Shown: piece after piece, positions 37,985 through 48,914 of the stretch
Numbering within the stretch: position 1 is the first letter of the stretch
Layout: each line of letters begins with the position of its first letter
DNA from: Paralvinella palmiformis
Lineage: Eukaryota > Annelida > Polychaeta > Terebellida > Alvinellidae
Direction: 5' to 3'
Length of the DNA stretch: 64,000 nucleotides
NCBI GenBank assembly: GCA_025642065.1
Contig: JAODUP010001312.1
Location: forward strand, 1-64,000
Made by a program: the position numbers and the translations under genes
The notes under the pieces: model-generated
What the model was told of the DNA's origin: nothing
The model's database searches: none
Seen by the model: only the letters and a program-made list of their open reading frames with translations

Positions 37985-39115
37985 AATGATTACATTTAAA
38001 GTGTATTTCTATTTATATATTATCAAATCATCAGAAGTTGCTCCACAATTCTCACAGAAACCACTAAAATTGAGACAAAACGCGGTGCAACGCAACATTG
38101 ATCCATCGAAACTTGTGGAAGATATACATCTTCAATACCTAAAAATGACCAGCAACTACAACATATTGACCATGGTTATGCCTTTACATTTAATTGCTCT
38201 CCAACTTGTCAATGTGTGTGTTGCAGTTCTCAACAAGCAAAGCTGAAAAACCTACAGAATGAATACGATTAACTTAAGGAAATTGTCATTAAGTCCAAGA
38301 CACCAATATTTACCAACAAGAAACACACCAACCTTATTAAGAGATTTCTAGCCAGAGATAAGAAACTAAGAACACATAATGGGCTCCTTAAATATATCAG
38401 CTTTTAGGCAGTCTCATCAATCTCGTTGCATACAAGGCAGAGATAATGCTCTATTGGGGCGGATATAGTAATTAAGGTCCGTAAGTTGCGAAAGACTGTC
38501 CCCTTAAGAGATTACAGAAATCTCGACCAAAGCGCCGTATATCCCTACAGGAAGAGTTGTTGCTGGTACCGATGAGGTTGTGCATTGTTATAATTACTGA
38601 GTTGCTGTCAGCTATATTTTGGAATTTCATCAGCGCTTGTTTCTCAAATAATCACACCTGGGTGAAAATGCTAAATACTACTCTACGTCCTCTAATCTTC
38701 TGGCCATCAAAACAAGTGATACGTCGACATCTTCCAAAAACTCTGGAAGAATACTAACATCTCCGATATACCATAGGTTGTACCGAAATAATCATACATC
38801 ATACTCGTGATTTAGAACTGCAGGCCATCTAATGAAGTGATTATAAAAAATACAACGCAATACAATTTCTTGTTGGCATCATACCAAATGGAGCCATTAA
38901 TTTTGTGTTAGAGGCATGGGGTGGGCGGACCTCTGACCAGAAGATCACAAGGGAATGGGGCTTCCTAAATCAGGTGAAACCCAATGACTTCATCGTGGCA
39001 GACAGAGGGTTCAAAATACAGGAGGTCCAACAGCCATAGCCTGGATTCGTCTAGTCTTGATGCAGCCAATATATCCGTCATGTCAGATTGTAATGACGTT
39101 TAAACCCAGTAAATA
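37985..39115 (+). pseudogene. DDE-type (DDE_Tnp_4-like) transposase relic
   Basis: Decayed coding sequence of a cut-and-paste transposase. Pieces in order across shifting frames: a coiled-coil-like KLKNLQNEYD.LKEIVIK (about 38240); RFLARDKKLRTHNGLLKY (about 38350-38400); a helical segment with WVKMLNTTLRPLIFWPS (about 38650-38700); then VGIIPNGAINFVLEAWGGR, TSDQKITREWGFLNQ and NDFIVADRGFKIQE (about 38875-39025). GI.P.G.I.FV..AWGGR.SD and ADRGF are hallmarks of the DDE_Tnp_4 endonuclease domain. The Asp expected in the first DCTE-type motif reads GCTE. Many stops and shifts; no terminal repeats found. Family placement (ISL2EU/Harbinger side) is uncertain. It lies between repeats R-F and R-E. 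Confidence 0.75.
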
Positions 39116-39269
39116 AAGGTCCAAAATATATTTGACAAATGCACTGCTAGATCTACATACAACTTTTAATTACCTCGGAGAGACTCAGATAACTTACATT
39201 TAGTGTAATTGTTCGATATCACAAACGGAGAAACTTTTCTTCTGTTTTATAACTTGCGGTAGCTAATAA

Positions 39270-39505
39270 AAACAAATGTTGTCTGCTTTTCTTATTTTTA
39301 TATACTGCCATATAATACTGGCCAAAATGTCAGGTATTTTACGTCGCTTGGCTACTTCAAATGGGGGAGACGTATAGAGTCTATAATTTACTACTTCACC
39401 ACTATAGTGCCACGGCCGGGATTCGAACCTCTTACCTCCAGCTCAGCATGATCATGAGTAAGAAAATCCCACGCTCTTACCCATTAGATCATAGAGGCGG
39501 CTTGG
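39270..39505 (-). mobile_element. tRNA-headed retroposon, minus strand
   Basis: The reverse complement at 39502-39410 carries an A-box-like TGATCTAATGGG and a B box GGTTCGAATCCC, within a tRNA-like segment of about 93 nt. The ends of that segment pair poorly (GCCGCCT against CCGTGGC), so it is not a convincing tRNA gene. A non-tRNA body seems to follow to about 39270. The head differs from SINE1 and SINE2. Confidence 0.5.
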
Positions 39506-39604
39506 TACTGCCTCTGGTTCACCACGTGTGTTTGGTTATCACTAAATATTCCCACTATACATTGCGCCCGGAACTCTGAATTGGCTAATTGTTTTAGCTT
39601 TTTC

Positions 39605-39766
39605 TTTAAATATTATGATATTAAACGTTATCATAAGATTCAAATTAACTACATATATCTACAATGGATGGTCCAAAATGTTCAGCACTTCAAGATGTAC
39701 ACCCTCTTTAGATTAGAGTGCATGAAAAAGGCTTTAAATGTCACTTGTAACTTTATTTCAAACGTG
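39605..39766 (+). repeat. Repeat R-E, copy 1
   Basis: Parallels 46950-47080: TTAACTACATATA, CAATGGATG / CAACGGATG, GGCTTTAAATGTCAC / GGCTTTAAATGTGAC and TTTATTTCAA occur in order. It is followed by a short GTGTG and then the R-A border. Confidence 0.72.
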
Positions 39767-39769
39767 TGT

Positions 39770-41505
39770 GTTTTAGCTGTGTATAATAAGGCACAGGCAC
39801 AGAGAATCTCGAACTGTGAATTCAAACTCTGGACGTTTCTTCAGGGGACTGAATTCAGAGTGGCCACTTTTCTTGCTGAGACATGTGTAATGTCTCACCA
39901 GTCCCTAAGCCACCAAGCAAATTCAAAATACGAATCACCTACAGCCGTATAGTCAGATCATGGCAGTAGTGAGAATGTTTAGCGTAATTATCTAAGCAGC
40001 CCTATTTATAGCTATTTTTCAATTGCTGTATCTTTCTTCAAAGCAATACTATATAAACTATATAACCCAATTATTACCGTCTTCAAAGATCAGTTTTTAC
40101 AACGGGCAGGCGTCACGAAGCGACTACTATTACAACTATTTAGCTTAATTGCTATTAAAAGACTGACATCTGCGCTGAAGCAGACCGTATTAGAGCGTCA
40201 TAGCTTCGATACTGTTTGAACTATGTTATCATTTTCAAACCTAACCTAATTTCTGCTATTCTAACTATTGTAGTTCTTAAATGTTATTTATGACAAGCAG
40301 ATTAGAGCTAATCTTGAATGTTATAGTACAAACTGGACATAACTGGACATAGGAAAGATAATTCTATTCCCACATACAACCAAGGTGAATTATATACACA
40401 AGTAAACGTGTTATATAAAACACACCAACCGCGCGAACTGTGTCCAATGCCACAGTTCAAGATGCGATGCAGTGTTTCTATTCCTGAGTCAGAAGTACTT
40501 ATAATGCTTTAAGAGCGTACTGTGCCTGCTACAGTCATTTAAATGCTGGATAACCAGGCCAGACACCTAAACGGCGTGCCTCCAAAGACGCAAATAGTAC
40601 ATGGAATATACAGCTCTAGATCAACTTTTCTTGAGCGCATAGAAAACGGAACTATCTCAACCGCAGCATAATATGCCTTGTAATATTTGCTGGAGGGTCA
40701 AATACCTCATAAACATACAAATCCAATAAATACTATGACCTACTCGTCACTATTACAACAATTTACATCAGCGCTTTAGCAAACCGTTATGGCGGAATTG
40801 CCGTTCTATATATTAACATTTTCAAATCAGACCTAATGTCTGCTATACAAACTATAATTATAATATAGGGTTTTATTAATGACAAGGAGACTAAAGTTAG
40901 CCTTGAATGTCATAGTACAGACTGGACCTAGGAAAGATAATTCTATTCCCACAAACAACTAAGGTGAATTATATATACAGGTAAACTTGTTATATAAAAC
41001 ACACCAACCACACAAGCTGTGTCCAATGCCACCGCTCGAGATGCGATGCAGTGTTTATATTCCTGAGTCAGGAGTACATGCTTTAAGAGCGTACTGTGTC
41101 TGCTACAGTCATTTAAATGCTGGTTAACCAGGCCAGATACCTAAACGGCGTGCCTCCAAAGACGCAAATAGTACATGGAATATACAGCTCTAGATCAACT
41201 TTTCTTCAATGCGGGGACCGGGAAATATGGTCTCCACGCATAGAAAACGGAACTCTGCAACAACCGCAGCATAATATGCCTTGTGATATTTGCTGAAGGG
41301 TCAAATACCTCATAAACATACAAATCCAATAAATACTATGACTTACTCGTCACTATTGTAACAATTTACATCCACGCTTTAGCAGACCGTTATGGCGGAA
41401 CTGCCGTCCTATATATTAACATTTTCAAATCAGTCCTAATGTCTGCTATACAAACTATAATTATAATATAGGGTTTTATTAATGACAAGGAGACTAAAGT
41501 TAGCC
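39770..41505 (+). repeat. Repeat R-A, longest copy, with internal tandem units
   Basis: Starts GTTTTAGCTGTGTATAATAA and contains the full R-A head. From about 40150 the sequence is organised as tandem units: GATGCGATGC at 40461 and 41040, AGGAAAGATA at 40351 and 40930 (period 579), and CCGCAGC at 40661 and 41264 (period 603, owing to an insertion of about 23 bp around 41215-41250). A third unit begins near 41340 and breaks at about 41505 into a TG/TATG run. No coding capacity seen. Confidence 0.85.
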
Positions 41506-41570
41506 TATTTGTATGTGTATGTATGTGAGTGTGCATGTGCGTGTACATGCGCGTGCGCGTGTGTATGTGT
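41506..41570. repeat. TATG/(TG)n tract
   Basis: TGTATGTATGTGAGTG, then CGCGTGCGCGTGTGT, immediately before the GTTTTAG border of R-B. Confidence 0.93.
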
Positions 41571-42412
41571 GTTTTAGGGTACATATAAAGAGGCAACAGG
41601 CACAGGGCATCAACATATCTAAACATTCTTCGAGACCTACCTCCATAAATTTAAATACAAATACAACTATACATACATTAATCTAAAAATAAAATGTTCC
41701 ATACCTCCACATTTTGATAGATGTGTGCGTATATCTAAGCATGTGTCTGGTCTACTCATCAGCCTGTGGGAACCAGCTAATTCGCTTTTCGTACGCGACA
41801 AATATATCAAGCCCACAGGAAAGCGGCTACATGCAGGCTACGTACAAAACGCGGAAGCACGTAAAAACATACCATTTGATACCACAGCTCGCAGCAAACA
41901 ACACGTGTGTGTGGTTTAATGGTGACATGCTACATGCATATCATAAACTATTTTGACACCACAGTTTACATTCAACAGTAATTTTCTGTGGTCCAAAAGA
42001 AACCTGTATATAAAACATTTCGACACCTCAGATGCTGACTTCAGCTTTATTCTGAGTTCGAATAACTGAATAAATCCTACCTATATGAACCATATATCAA
42101 TACACGTCCGACTGGTCTGGCGTCGAAGTTCTTCTCTAACCTAAGTGAAAATTTAAGCCTTTTATATAGCCTCAGCGTGTTAACAAACATTACAGTTTGT
42201 TCATAACAAAGAGAATGTACACTAACACAGTATGGACTCACTAAAGCGATTAACTAAAATAAAAACAAAGTAGCAATACCGCACAATGGATTATTACTGG
42301 ACTAGAACGAAATATCGTCTCAAACCTGAGTAAATACTATGATTTACTCAAACCTAACAGCTAATCCTCATACGTATCCACTTGATCTATTTGACCCATG
42401 GTCGAGAACAGC
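41571..42412 (+). repeat. Repeat R-B, copy 1
   Basis: Begins GTTTTAGGGTACATATAAAG then AGGCAACAGGCACAG and matches 50270-51169 along its length, including TAAGCATGTGTCTGGTCTAC and AATTTTCTGTGGTCCAAA. Its first 40 bases are related to the R-A head, so R-A and R-B share a left end. No convincing protein: short ORFs here are not conserved in frame between the two copies. Confidence 0.87.
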
Positions 42413-42564
42413 GGATTTCAGGCAGATCTCCGATACTGCGAATGGCACGTCGGGATTATAATAGCTATACATTTAACAAATTTCATATATCAGTGTAACC
42501 TAATTACTCATAATATGGGAAAACTCTTTCCGCAGCTTAATACCCATGGAGATGCCTGCCGGAG

Positions 42565-42675
42565 TAACAAACGACTCCAGGAGTATAAATCCATCAAGCA
42601 GCATTGTATGAATTAATAGGTCGTTTCGCCAGACCACATAAGAGGACAACAATATAGATTCTACATTATACATAA
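42565..42675 (+). repeat. Repeat R-C
   Basis: Close match to 28863-28975 (TAACAAACGACTCCAGGAG through GATTCTACATTATACAT). Confidence 0.8.
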
Positions 42676-42783
42676 CAAAGCTAATAGACTCAAACATGTT
42701 GTAATAACGACATAACGTTCTTACATTGGTGTAATAAGGAATCTGGATGGAAATAGATAAGATGTCTGGCACGGGCAATGTGC

Positions 42784-42815
42784 GTTTTAGGGTACATATA
42801 AAGAGGCAACAGGCC
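42784..42815 (+). repeat. Isolated R-B left-end fragment
   Basis: GTTTTAGGGTACATATAAAG then AGGCAACAGG repeats the first 30 bases of R-B, without the rest of that element. It lies about 100 bp before R-D. Confidence 0.75.
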
Positions 42816-42879
42816 TGTATTTTGGGCAAATATTTTAATATGACTCAACGTGTCAAATTAGCAATCCGAACTGCTTTCA

Positions 42880-43575
42880 GCTGTCTTAAGGGTATCAACT
42901 ATCAAGTACCTTTTTTCACACAAAGATTCCTTGTTATATATGGTATAGGATAAAGTAACTTCCTATTATATGGTGTGTCATATAACATAAATATTCAAGG
43001 ATTTTAGAATGGTGAAACTCACAGTGATCTATACTCCAAAGTGTAATCACATCAGCCAGATTCATCAAATATAACATGGGCTGCTGCTGAAACACTGTAT
43101 CCATTTCTAGATTGCATTAAAAACTTAAAAATCTACGAGTGACACTGTACTTCAATATCTGGCTGAACTCGAGACAAACCTCAAATTTTTAGTACTCACA
43201 TGGAACTAATGCCGAAGTACAATAAAAATACACAGACAATTAGCTTCAGAGAACTTGTATCAGAGAGACATATTTTGTATTGAATGTTTACCAAATGGAC
43301 TGGTCATTGACCTGCCCAGAATACGAACTTCTGTTGTCATCAAAAGATAAACTCACAGAAACATTAGACGACGAATAGTTTATTTCCAGGAAATCTCTGT
43401 AAAGTGATAGTGTTCATGTTCGCATCCGACGAAATAAAACCTTCAAAGCTACAAATCAAGAACTTGCAATTTTGTAATTACAAAAATTACAAATTATGTA
43501 GGATGGAGTAACCATTATAGCACACTCTATTCTAAACAATACCTTAAAATAGTTTTTAAACTTCATGTAGGTATG
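42880..43575 (+). repeat. Repeat R-D, copy 1
   Basis: About 700 bp closely matching 47233-47977. Anchors: GAATGGTGAAACTCACAGTG, ATTGCATTAAAAACTTAAAA, ACCAAATGGACTGGTCATTG and GGATGGAGTAACCATTATAG. Both copies end at AAACTTCAT(T)GTAG and pass directly into a TG/TATG run. Copy 2 has an additional block of about 45 bp near 47695-47740. No conserved ORF. Confidence 0.9.
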
Positions 43576-43680
43576 TGTCTGTTAGTTACATATGTACGTA
43601 TGTAGGTATGTACGTATGTATGTGGGTACGTACGTGCGTAGGTGCATATGTATGTATGTGGTACGTACGTGCGTACGTAC

Positions 43681-43711
<31 letters not shown>

Positions 43712-43748
43712 TGTATGCATGTAGGTATGTATGTATGTGTGTATGCAT
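43576..43748. repeat. (GTAT)n / GTAC low-complexity tract
   Basis: GTATGTATGT and TACGTACGT runs after the right end of R-D. Confidence 0.94.
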
Positions 43749-45025
43749 ATTCCGCCCTGTTCAAAATGCGGTAAGGTATTAACTTAACTAACTATAACAA
43801 ATGTTCGCCAGAACTGTGCAGTTAAGTATATTTATCAGATTACTTATAATATTGACTTAAATAAATGTGCACCGTTTCTTGTTTTTGTTTGTGGAATTGT
43901 TTTGTTTGGTGCTGTCACTTAGTTATTTTTAGTTTGTATCTGTTTATTGTTGTTTCGTGGTGTGGGATTTCATGATATTCACAACAATACTACAAATACT
44001 TAAAACATTTTAACTATTTACATTATATAAATAAACACCTCGCATGTCTTCAAAGAGAAGGTCACGAACCCGACGAACTATCATCTACAAGAAAGAAGAG
44101 GCTTTACGTGGTGTTTGATAGTGATATAGTTGCATCAATTTGTCAATTGATTAGAGTTTCTAAGAGAGGATCTACACAGTTGATTCGTTTTATAAGGAAA
44201 ATGGCATCCATTAAGCTCATAAAGCTTAGATGACATCAACTAGAAGCAGTTTGAGTAAAATATGTTAGAGATCTATATATTTTGAGTAAGCTAAATACGC
44301 CAATGAATTATTACTAGGAGTCATATTATGTATTTATGTTCTGAGAATACTTAATTAAATTAGAATACAAAAATGAAATCTCTAACATTCGACTTTAATA
44401 TATTGATATAGCATGGATATCCAGAACTGAGAAATTAATATCACCAAATATATTGGTTGAATTAAACAAATGTCCTTATCATGAATCCCCGAGCTGCTGT
44501 ACCACAGAAGTTTGCTGCAAACCTATTTTTAAAACCTACAGGAACTAATCGCCACGAATACTAAATTGATTTTAATTTCTAAATATCGAATATATTCTAT
44601 CAACTTTGATATTTTTAAGTCAAAGATTAATTTTAGAATATCTCTAAAAGATGGTAGTTAGAACAATACATTGTAATCTTCCAAATTAGTGTTAGAATCC
44701 TAGAGTTACTTGTGTTTCTGTGACCTTCCTCTTCGGAGTCATCCCCCCTGCCATATGTTCTAGGTGTGACCAGTGTCAATAAAACACTCCCTCGCTCACC
44801 TGAGACTAATTTGACCTCTCGAAGGATCTCATGATGCTCAGACGGCGACTCCATTTTCATTTTAAATTAGATGATGAATAACGAAATAAACTCTCAGCTC
44901 TATTTTATGTCAGAGGACATTGTTGTTAGCTAGCGAGTAGAAATAAACAACGGGAGAGTATATTAGGTTGAGTAACACTAATGTATACACAGATATGTAG
45001 GGAGACTTCGTCAAACGTTTATAAA
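43749..45025. other. No gene recognised
   Basis: AT-rich sequence with a motif-free 75-codon ORF on the minus strand (44633-44860). Nothing else identified. Confidence 0.4.
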
Positions 45026-45595
45026 CACCAACACCACCATCATCATCATCACCATCATCATCATAACAATCATCATCGTCGTCATCACTATCATCATCAT
45101 CATCACCAGAATCGTCATCAGCTCCATCATTATCGTCGTCATCATCATAATCATTACCACCACCATCATCATCATCATTACCACCACTATCATCATCATT
45201 ACCACCACTATCATCATCATCATCATCATCATCATATCCACCACCATCATCACCATCATTCTTATACTAATCATTACCATCATCATCGTCATAACAATCA
45301 CCATCATGATCTCCACCATCATCACCACCATCGTTATCACCATTATCACCATCACCATCATCACTACCATCACCATCACCACCCCCGGCATCATCAGCAT
45401 CATTAACATAATCACAATCTTCATCATCATCATCATCATCACCAACACCACCACCATCATCCCCATCATCATCACCACAACCATCATCATCACCATTATC
45501 ACCCGCATCATCATCACCACAACCATCATCATCGTCATCATCATCCCGCTCTCTACCATCCTAACCCCCACCACCATCACTACCATCACAACAAA
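45026..45595. repeat. Imperfect (CAT)n/(CAC)n trinucleotide array
   Basis: About 570 bp of ATC/ACC triplets with substitutions and frame slips. It opens a His-rich frame on the plus strand and a Met/Val-rich frame on the minus strand, both artefacts. SINE1 tails in this window are also CATCAT, so such a tail could have seeded it. Confidence 0.94.
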
Positions 45596-46629
45596 AAAAG
45601 TCATCGACAGAAAATATCCAATCAGCGCCATTGTCACAGTCTAAAGACCAAACTCAGAGAACAAAAACCTCGATGACGTAATGCCATATTAATGTTAGAT
45701 AGGTGGTAATTTATCCTTTATTAGCCTGATAGCTGGCTCTGTTAGAAGGTTTAGTGGTCCCCAATATTAATGTATTACGTTACAACGAGACCACAGCGCC
45801 TCTAGCGTCGACAAACTGGCAATAAACGGGACACCGTTATACCAAAAGGATTATATCCTCCTCGCTGACGCTACTTTTGATGTCAATAATCTCTGATGAT
45901 GGGAACAATATGGGCCGACGACGTATCAGAATGTCATCACTCGAGGTCACGATGACCGAGGTCGTACTGTTTAGAGCCTACTAGCGAAGATGGTGACCGG
46001 TTGAAGTGATAATGAGTCATCTACGGGATGTTATCTGTGTCTGTAAAATGAGCTACGTGACAGGGTTAGAGAGGAGATAAGATTAAGAGCCCATCAAAGC
46101 ATGGAGTCGCTTAGCGGCAGTCATCGTAGTCTAATAAATTGTCTCTGCATCAGCATTATTCCATGATGGCTAAACAACGCCATAGACCAGATTGCTATAC
46201 GCCAGGTGTCGTCATGGTCGGATAGCATATAAGCGACTCATTTGTTATCGTTATCATGTGGAGAATAAAGGAAGTTGTCCAGACTTCTAAATGGAGCAAT
46301 TTCCTGTCTGTTCATGGACAAGAAAAGGTTATTTTGATATTGTTAATCATGAACCCTTTTATGATTACCGAAGGCTAACTACGACAGGCTGGCTTAAATG
46401 ATAATGAATTCAACGATTAGATTTAGCCTTCAGACTTGGGCTAGTCTCGATCCCGCGATATAGAGGTTTGTATTCAGTATAATGTCCACCAACAATGTAA
46501 TGGTTAGATCGAATAGAATATAAACAGGTGGACAGTTGTACCCTATTTAATCAACTTTTCCATGTCAGGTAGTAATATATATTACATTAATTTACTTAGG
46601 TAGTAGGTTTGTTGGTTAATTAGTTAAAT
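45596..46629. other. No gene recognised
   Basis: About 1 kb of mixed composition, less AT-rich at 45780-46120. No ORF, RNA gene or repeat match found. Confidence 0.4.
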
Positions 46630-46884
46630 AATTATTTAGGTAGGTGGCTAATTAATTATTTGTAAGTCATATAGTTAGGTAGATAGGTAGGAGGATCAAC
46701 GAAGGGAAACGAAACAATCAGAGTAAAGTGATTTACTAATGGATGAAACAGCCATAAAATACAGCCAACATTGAGATTCGCAGCCAAGTCAAGGATGCCT
46801 GTTATCCAGTGCGCAATCAACCAACAATCACAAGAACGCACTTCGAATTAATGCCAGTTCTTGTTACGCGCGTGTTTTATGTCT
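46630..46884 (+). repeat. Repeat R-F, copy 2
   Basis: Partner of 37607-37862. R-E follows it after only about 65 bp, which suggests the uninterrupted arrangement. Confidence 0.84.
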
Positions 46885-46949
46885 TAAATATTGTAAGGTT
46901 TTTTTCCCTATAAATACGATGAATTATTGAACATTAGATATGTTAAACG

Positions 46950-47080
46950 GTATCCTAAAATTCATGTTAACTACATATAACCGCAACGGATGTTCCACAA
47001 TGTTTTTAAGCAATTGACCTTTTAGATAAGAGTAAAGGGAAATGGCTTTAAATGTGACTTTTTTGTTTATTTCAAGCACG
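46950..47080 (+). repeat. Repeat R-E, copy 2
   Basis: Partner of 39605-39766; it ends at TTTATTTCAAGCACGTGTG and enters the GA/TG tract. Confidence 0.72.
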
Positions 47081-47200
47081 TGTGCTCGAGAGAGAGAGAG
47101 CGAGCGAGTGTTCGTGCGTGTGTATGTTAGTGCGTGCGTGCGTGCGTATATGGGTGCGCACGTATGTGCGTTGCGTGTGTATGCGTGCGTCTGTTTAATT
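47081..47200. repeat. (GA)n / TGCG tract
   Basis: GAGAGAGAGCGAGCGAG, then GTGCGTGCGTGCGTGCG-type repeats. Confidence 0.9.
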
Positions 47201-47232
47201 ACTCCTGAGGATTTTCGGTATCATTTTGGCCT

Positions 47233-47977
47233 TCTGCCATCTTAAGGGGATCAACTGAGAAATACCATTGTTCACACAAATATTCTTTGTTATATATCCT
47301 ATTATATGGTGTGTCTAATTATAACATCACCATATTCCGTGATTTCAGAATGGTGAAACTCACAGTGATCTATACTCGAAAGTATAATCACATCAGCCAG
47401 ATTCATCAAATATAACATTGGCTGCTGCTGAAACACTGTATCCATTTCTAGATTGCATTAAAAACTTAAAAATCTACAAGTGACACTGTACTTCAATATC
47501 TGGCTGAACTCGAGACAAGCCTCAGAATGTTTAGTATTCACATGGAAATAATGCCGAAGTACAATACAAATACACAGACAATTAGCTTCAGAGAACTTGT
47601 ATCAAAGAGGTATCTTTCTTATTGAATGTTTACCAAATGGACTGGTCATTGACCTGGCCAGAATACGAACTTGTGTTGTCGTGAAAAGATCAACTCTATC
47701 CTCCTTCTCTCAAGGTCAGTCCGTGGTGTTTACTTCACAGAAATATTAACCGACGAGTAGTTTATTTCCAGGAAATCTCTGTAAAGTGATAGTATTGATG
47801 TTCATATCCGACGAAATGCTCAAATCCTCAAAGAGTAGCAGTTTTGTAATTAATGAAATTAAAACATTTCTTAAAAAGATGAGACTGAAATTATGTAGGA
47901 TGGAGTAACCATTATAGCACACTCTGTTGTAATCACTACCTTAAAATATTAAAAACTATTTAAAAACTTCATTGTAG
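47233..47977 (+). repeat. Repeat R-D, copy 2
   Basis: Partner of 42880-43575, with the same right end. A block around 47695-47740 (TATCCTCCTTCTCTCAAGG and following) is absent from copy 1. Confidence 0.9.
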
Positions 47978-48215
47978 AATGTGTGTGTGTGTGTGTGTGT
48001 GTTTCTGTCCGTCGGACAGTCTGTTTTATTATGTATCTCTATTTGTCTCTCTGTTTGTCTGTCAGTCTGTCAGTCTGTCTGTTTACATGTACGTACGTAT
48101 GCATGTATATACGTACGTATGTACGCATGCATGCACCTACACGTGTCTGTTTACACGTATTTATGTGTGTGTGCGTGTACGTGTGTATGTTTATCTTCCT
48201 GTGTGTCTGTGTAAT
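47978..48215. repeat. (TG)n / GTCT / GTAC tract
   Basis: TGTG run, then GTCTGTCTGTCAGTCTG, then ACGTACGTATG and TGTG again. Cys/Val/Ser ORFs in all frames are repeat artefacts. Confidence 0.93.
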
Positions 48216-48401
48216 TCTTTAGGTACCATTGTTTATTGGTCAAATGGAAAAATAGAAAGTTACTCAGTAATAAAAAAAATATATAAAAAGTGAAAACGTT
48301 AAATAAATTATTAAATAACATTGTTTAACAAATTTCCTAAATTATTATATTACTTAACTTGCTATTAAATTACTTAGTTATATAATTGGACCAGAACACC
48401 T

Positions 48402-48402
<1 letters not shown>

Positions 48403-48435
<33 letters not shown>

Positions 48436-48437
48436 TT

Positions 48438-48468
<31 letters not shown>

Positions 48469-48500
48469 GTATATTATTATTATTTATTATTATTAATTAC

Positions 48501-48534
<34 letters not shown>

Positions 48535-48536
48535 GT
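48403..48536. repeat. (AAT)n followed by (ATT)n, inverted symmetry
   Basis: An AAT run (to about 48468) is followed, after GTATATT, by an ATT run to 48536, so the two halves are complementary. AATGTATATT is also the complement of the LINE1 tail junction, so a vestigial LINE1 tail is possible. Confidence 0.9.
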
Positions 48537-48914
48537 GGAGAAACAAATACCTACGTATGTAAAGCATACCTTACCTTAGTCAATCATCTTTAGGTTACCT
48601 GTGATTATAAGTCATCAGACATTTAGCATGTGACACAAGTCAGGGTAATATTATTTAATAAATAACGGATATAAAATAATTTGCTCGAGTTTTTAACTAG
48701 ATGGGGCGTCTTGGGTCTGTCAAAGTGAAGCTAGATTTACCAATAAGGTTAAATACGACCATATTTGTCATATGGTTGATATGTTTATGGAAATTTATTA
48801 TCATCGAGCAAGTGTCCCATTAATATTACAACCGGACAATTAACCAAAATGCAACTGTCCACTGAACAATTTAGTTTGGACAATTGTTCCACACTCGTAG
48901 TCAAGCATCTAAAG
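48537..48914. other. No feature recognised
   Basis: AT-rich interval between the AAT/ATT run and the inverted-repeat element. No motif seen. Confidence 0.4.

Noticed and set aside
39410..39502. A functional tRNA gene on the minus strand
   Set aside because: A and B boxes are present, but the acceptor ends do not pair and the segment is too long for a clear cloverleaf; better read as a SINE head.
39581..39952. A 123-codon ORF running from R-E into R-A
   Set aside because: The [17 protein letters not shown] reading recurs at 13.2 and 29.7 kb only because R-A recurs. Upstream sequences differ and the frame is soon lost, so I see no protein.
41714..41956. Overlapping ORFs in R-B copy 1 partly shared with 50345-50752
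   Set aside because: The shared peptide segment follows from DNA similarity. Indels between the copies shift the frame, with no sign of protein-level selection.
44981..45637. His-rich (plus) and Met/Val-rich (minus) proteins of 112-208 residues
   Set aside because: Entirely encoded by the CAT/CAC triplet array; no unique domain.
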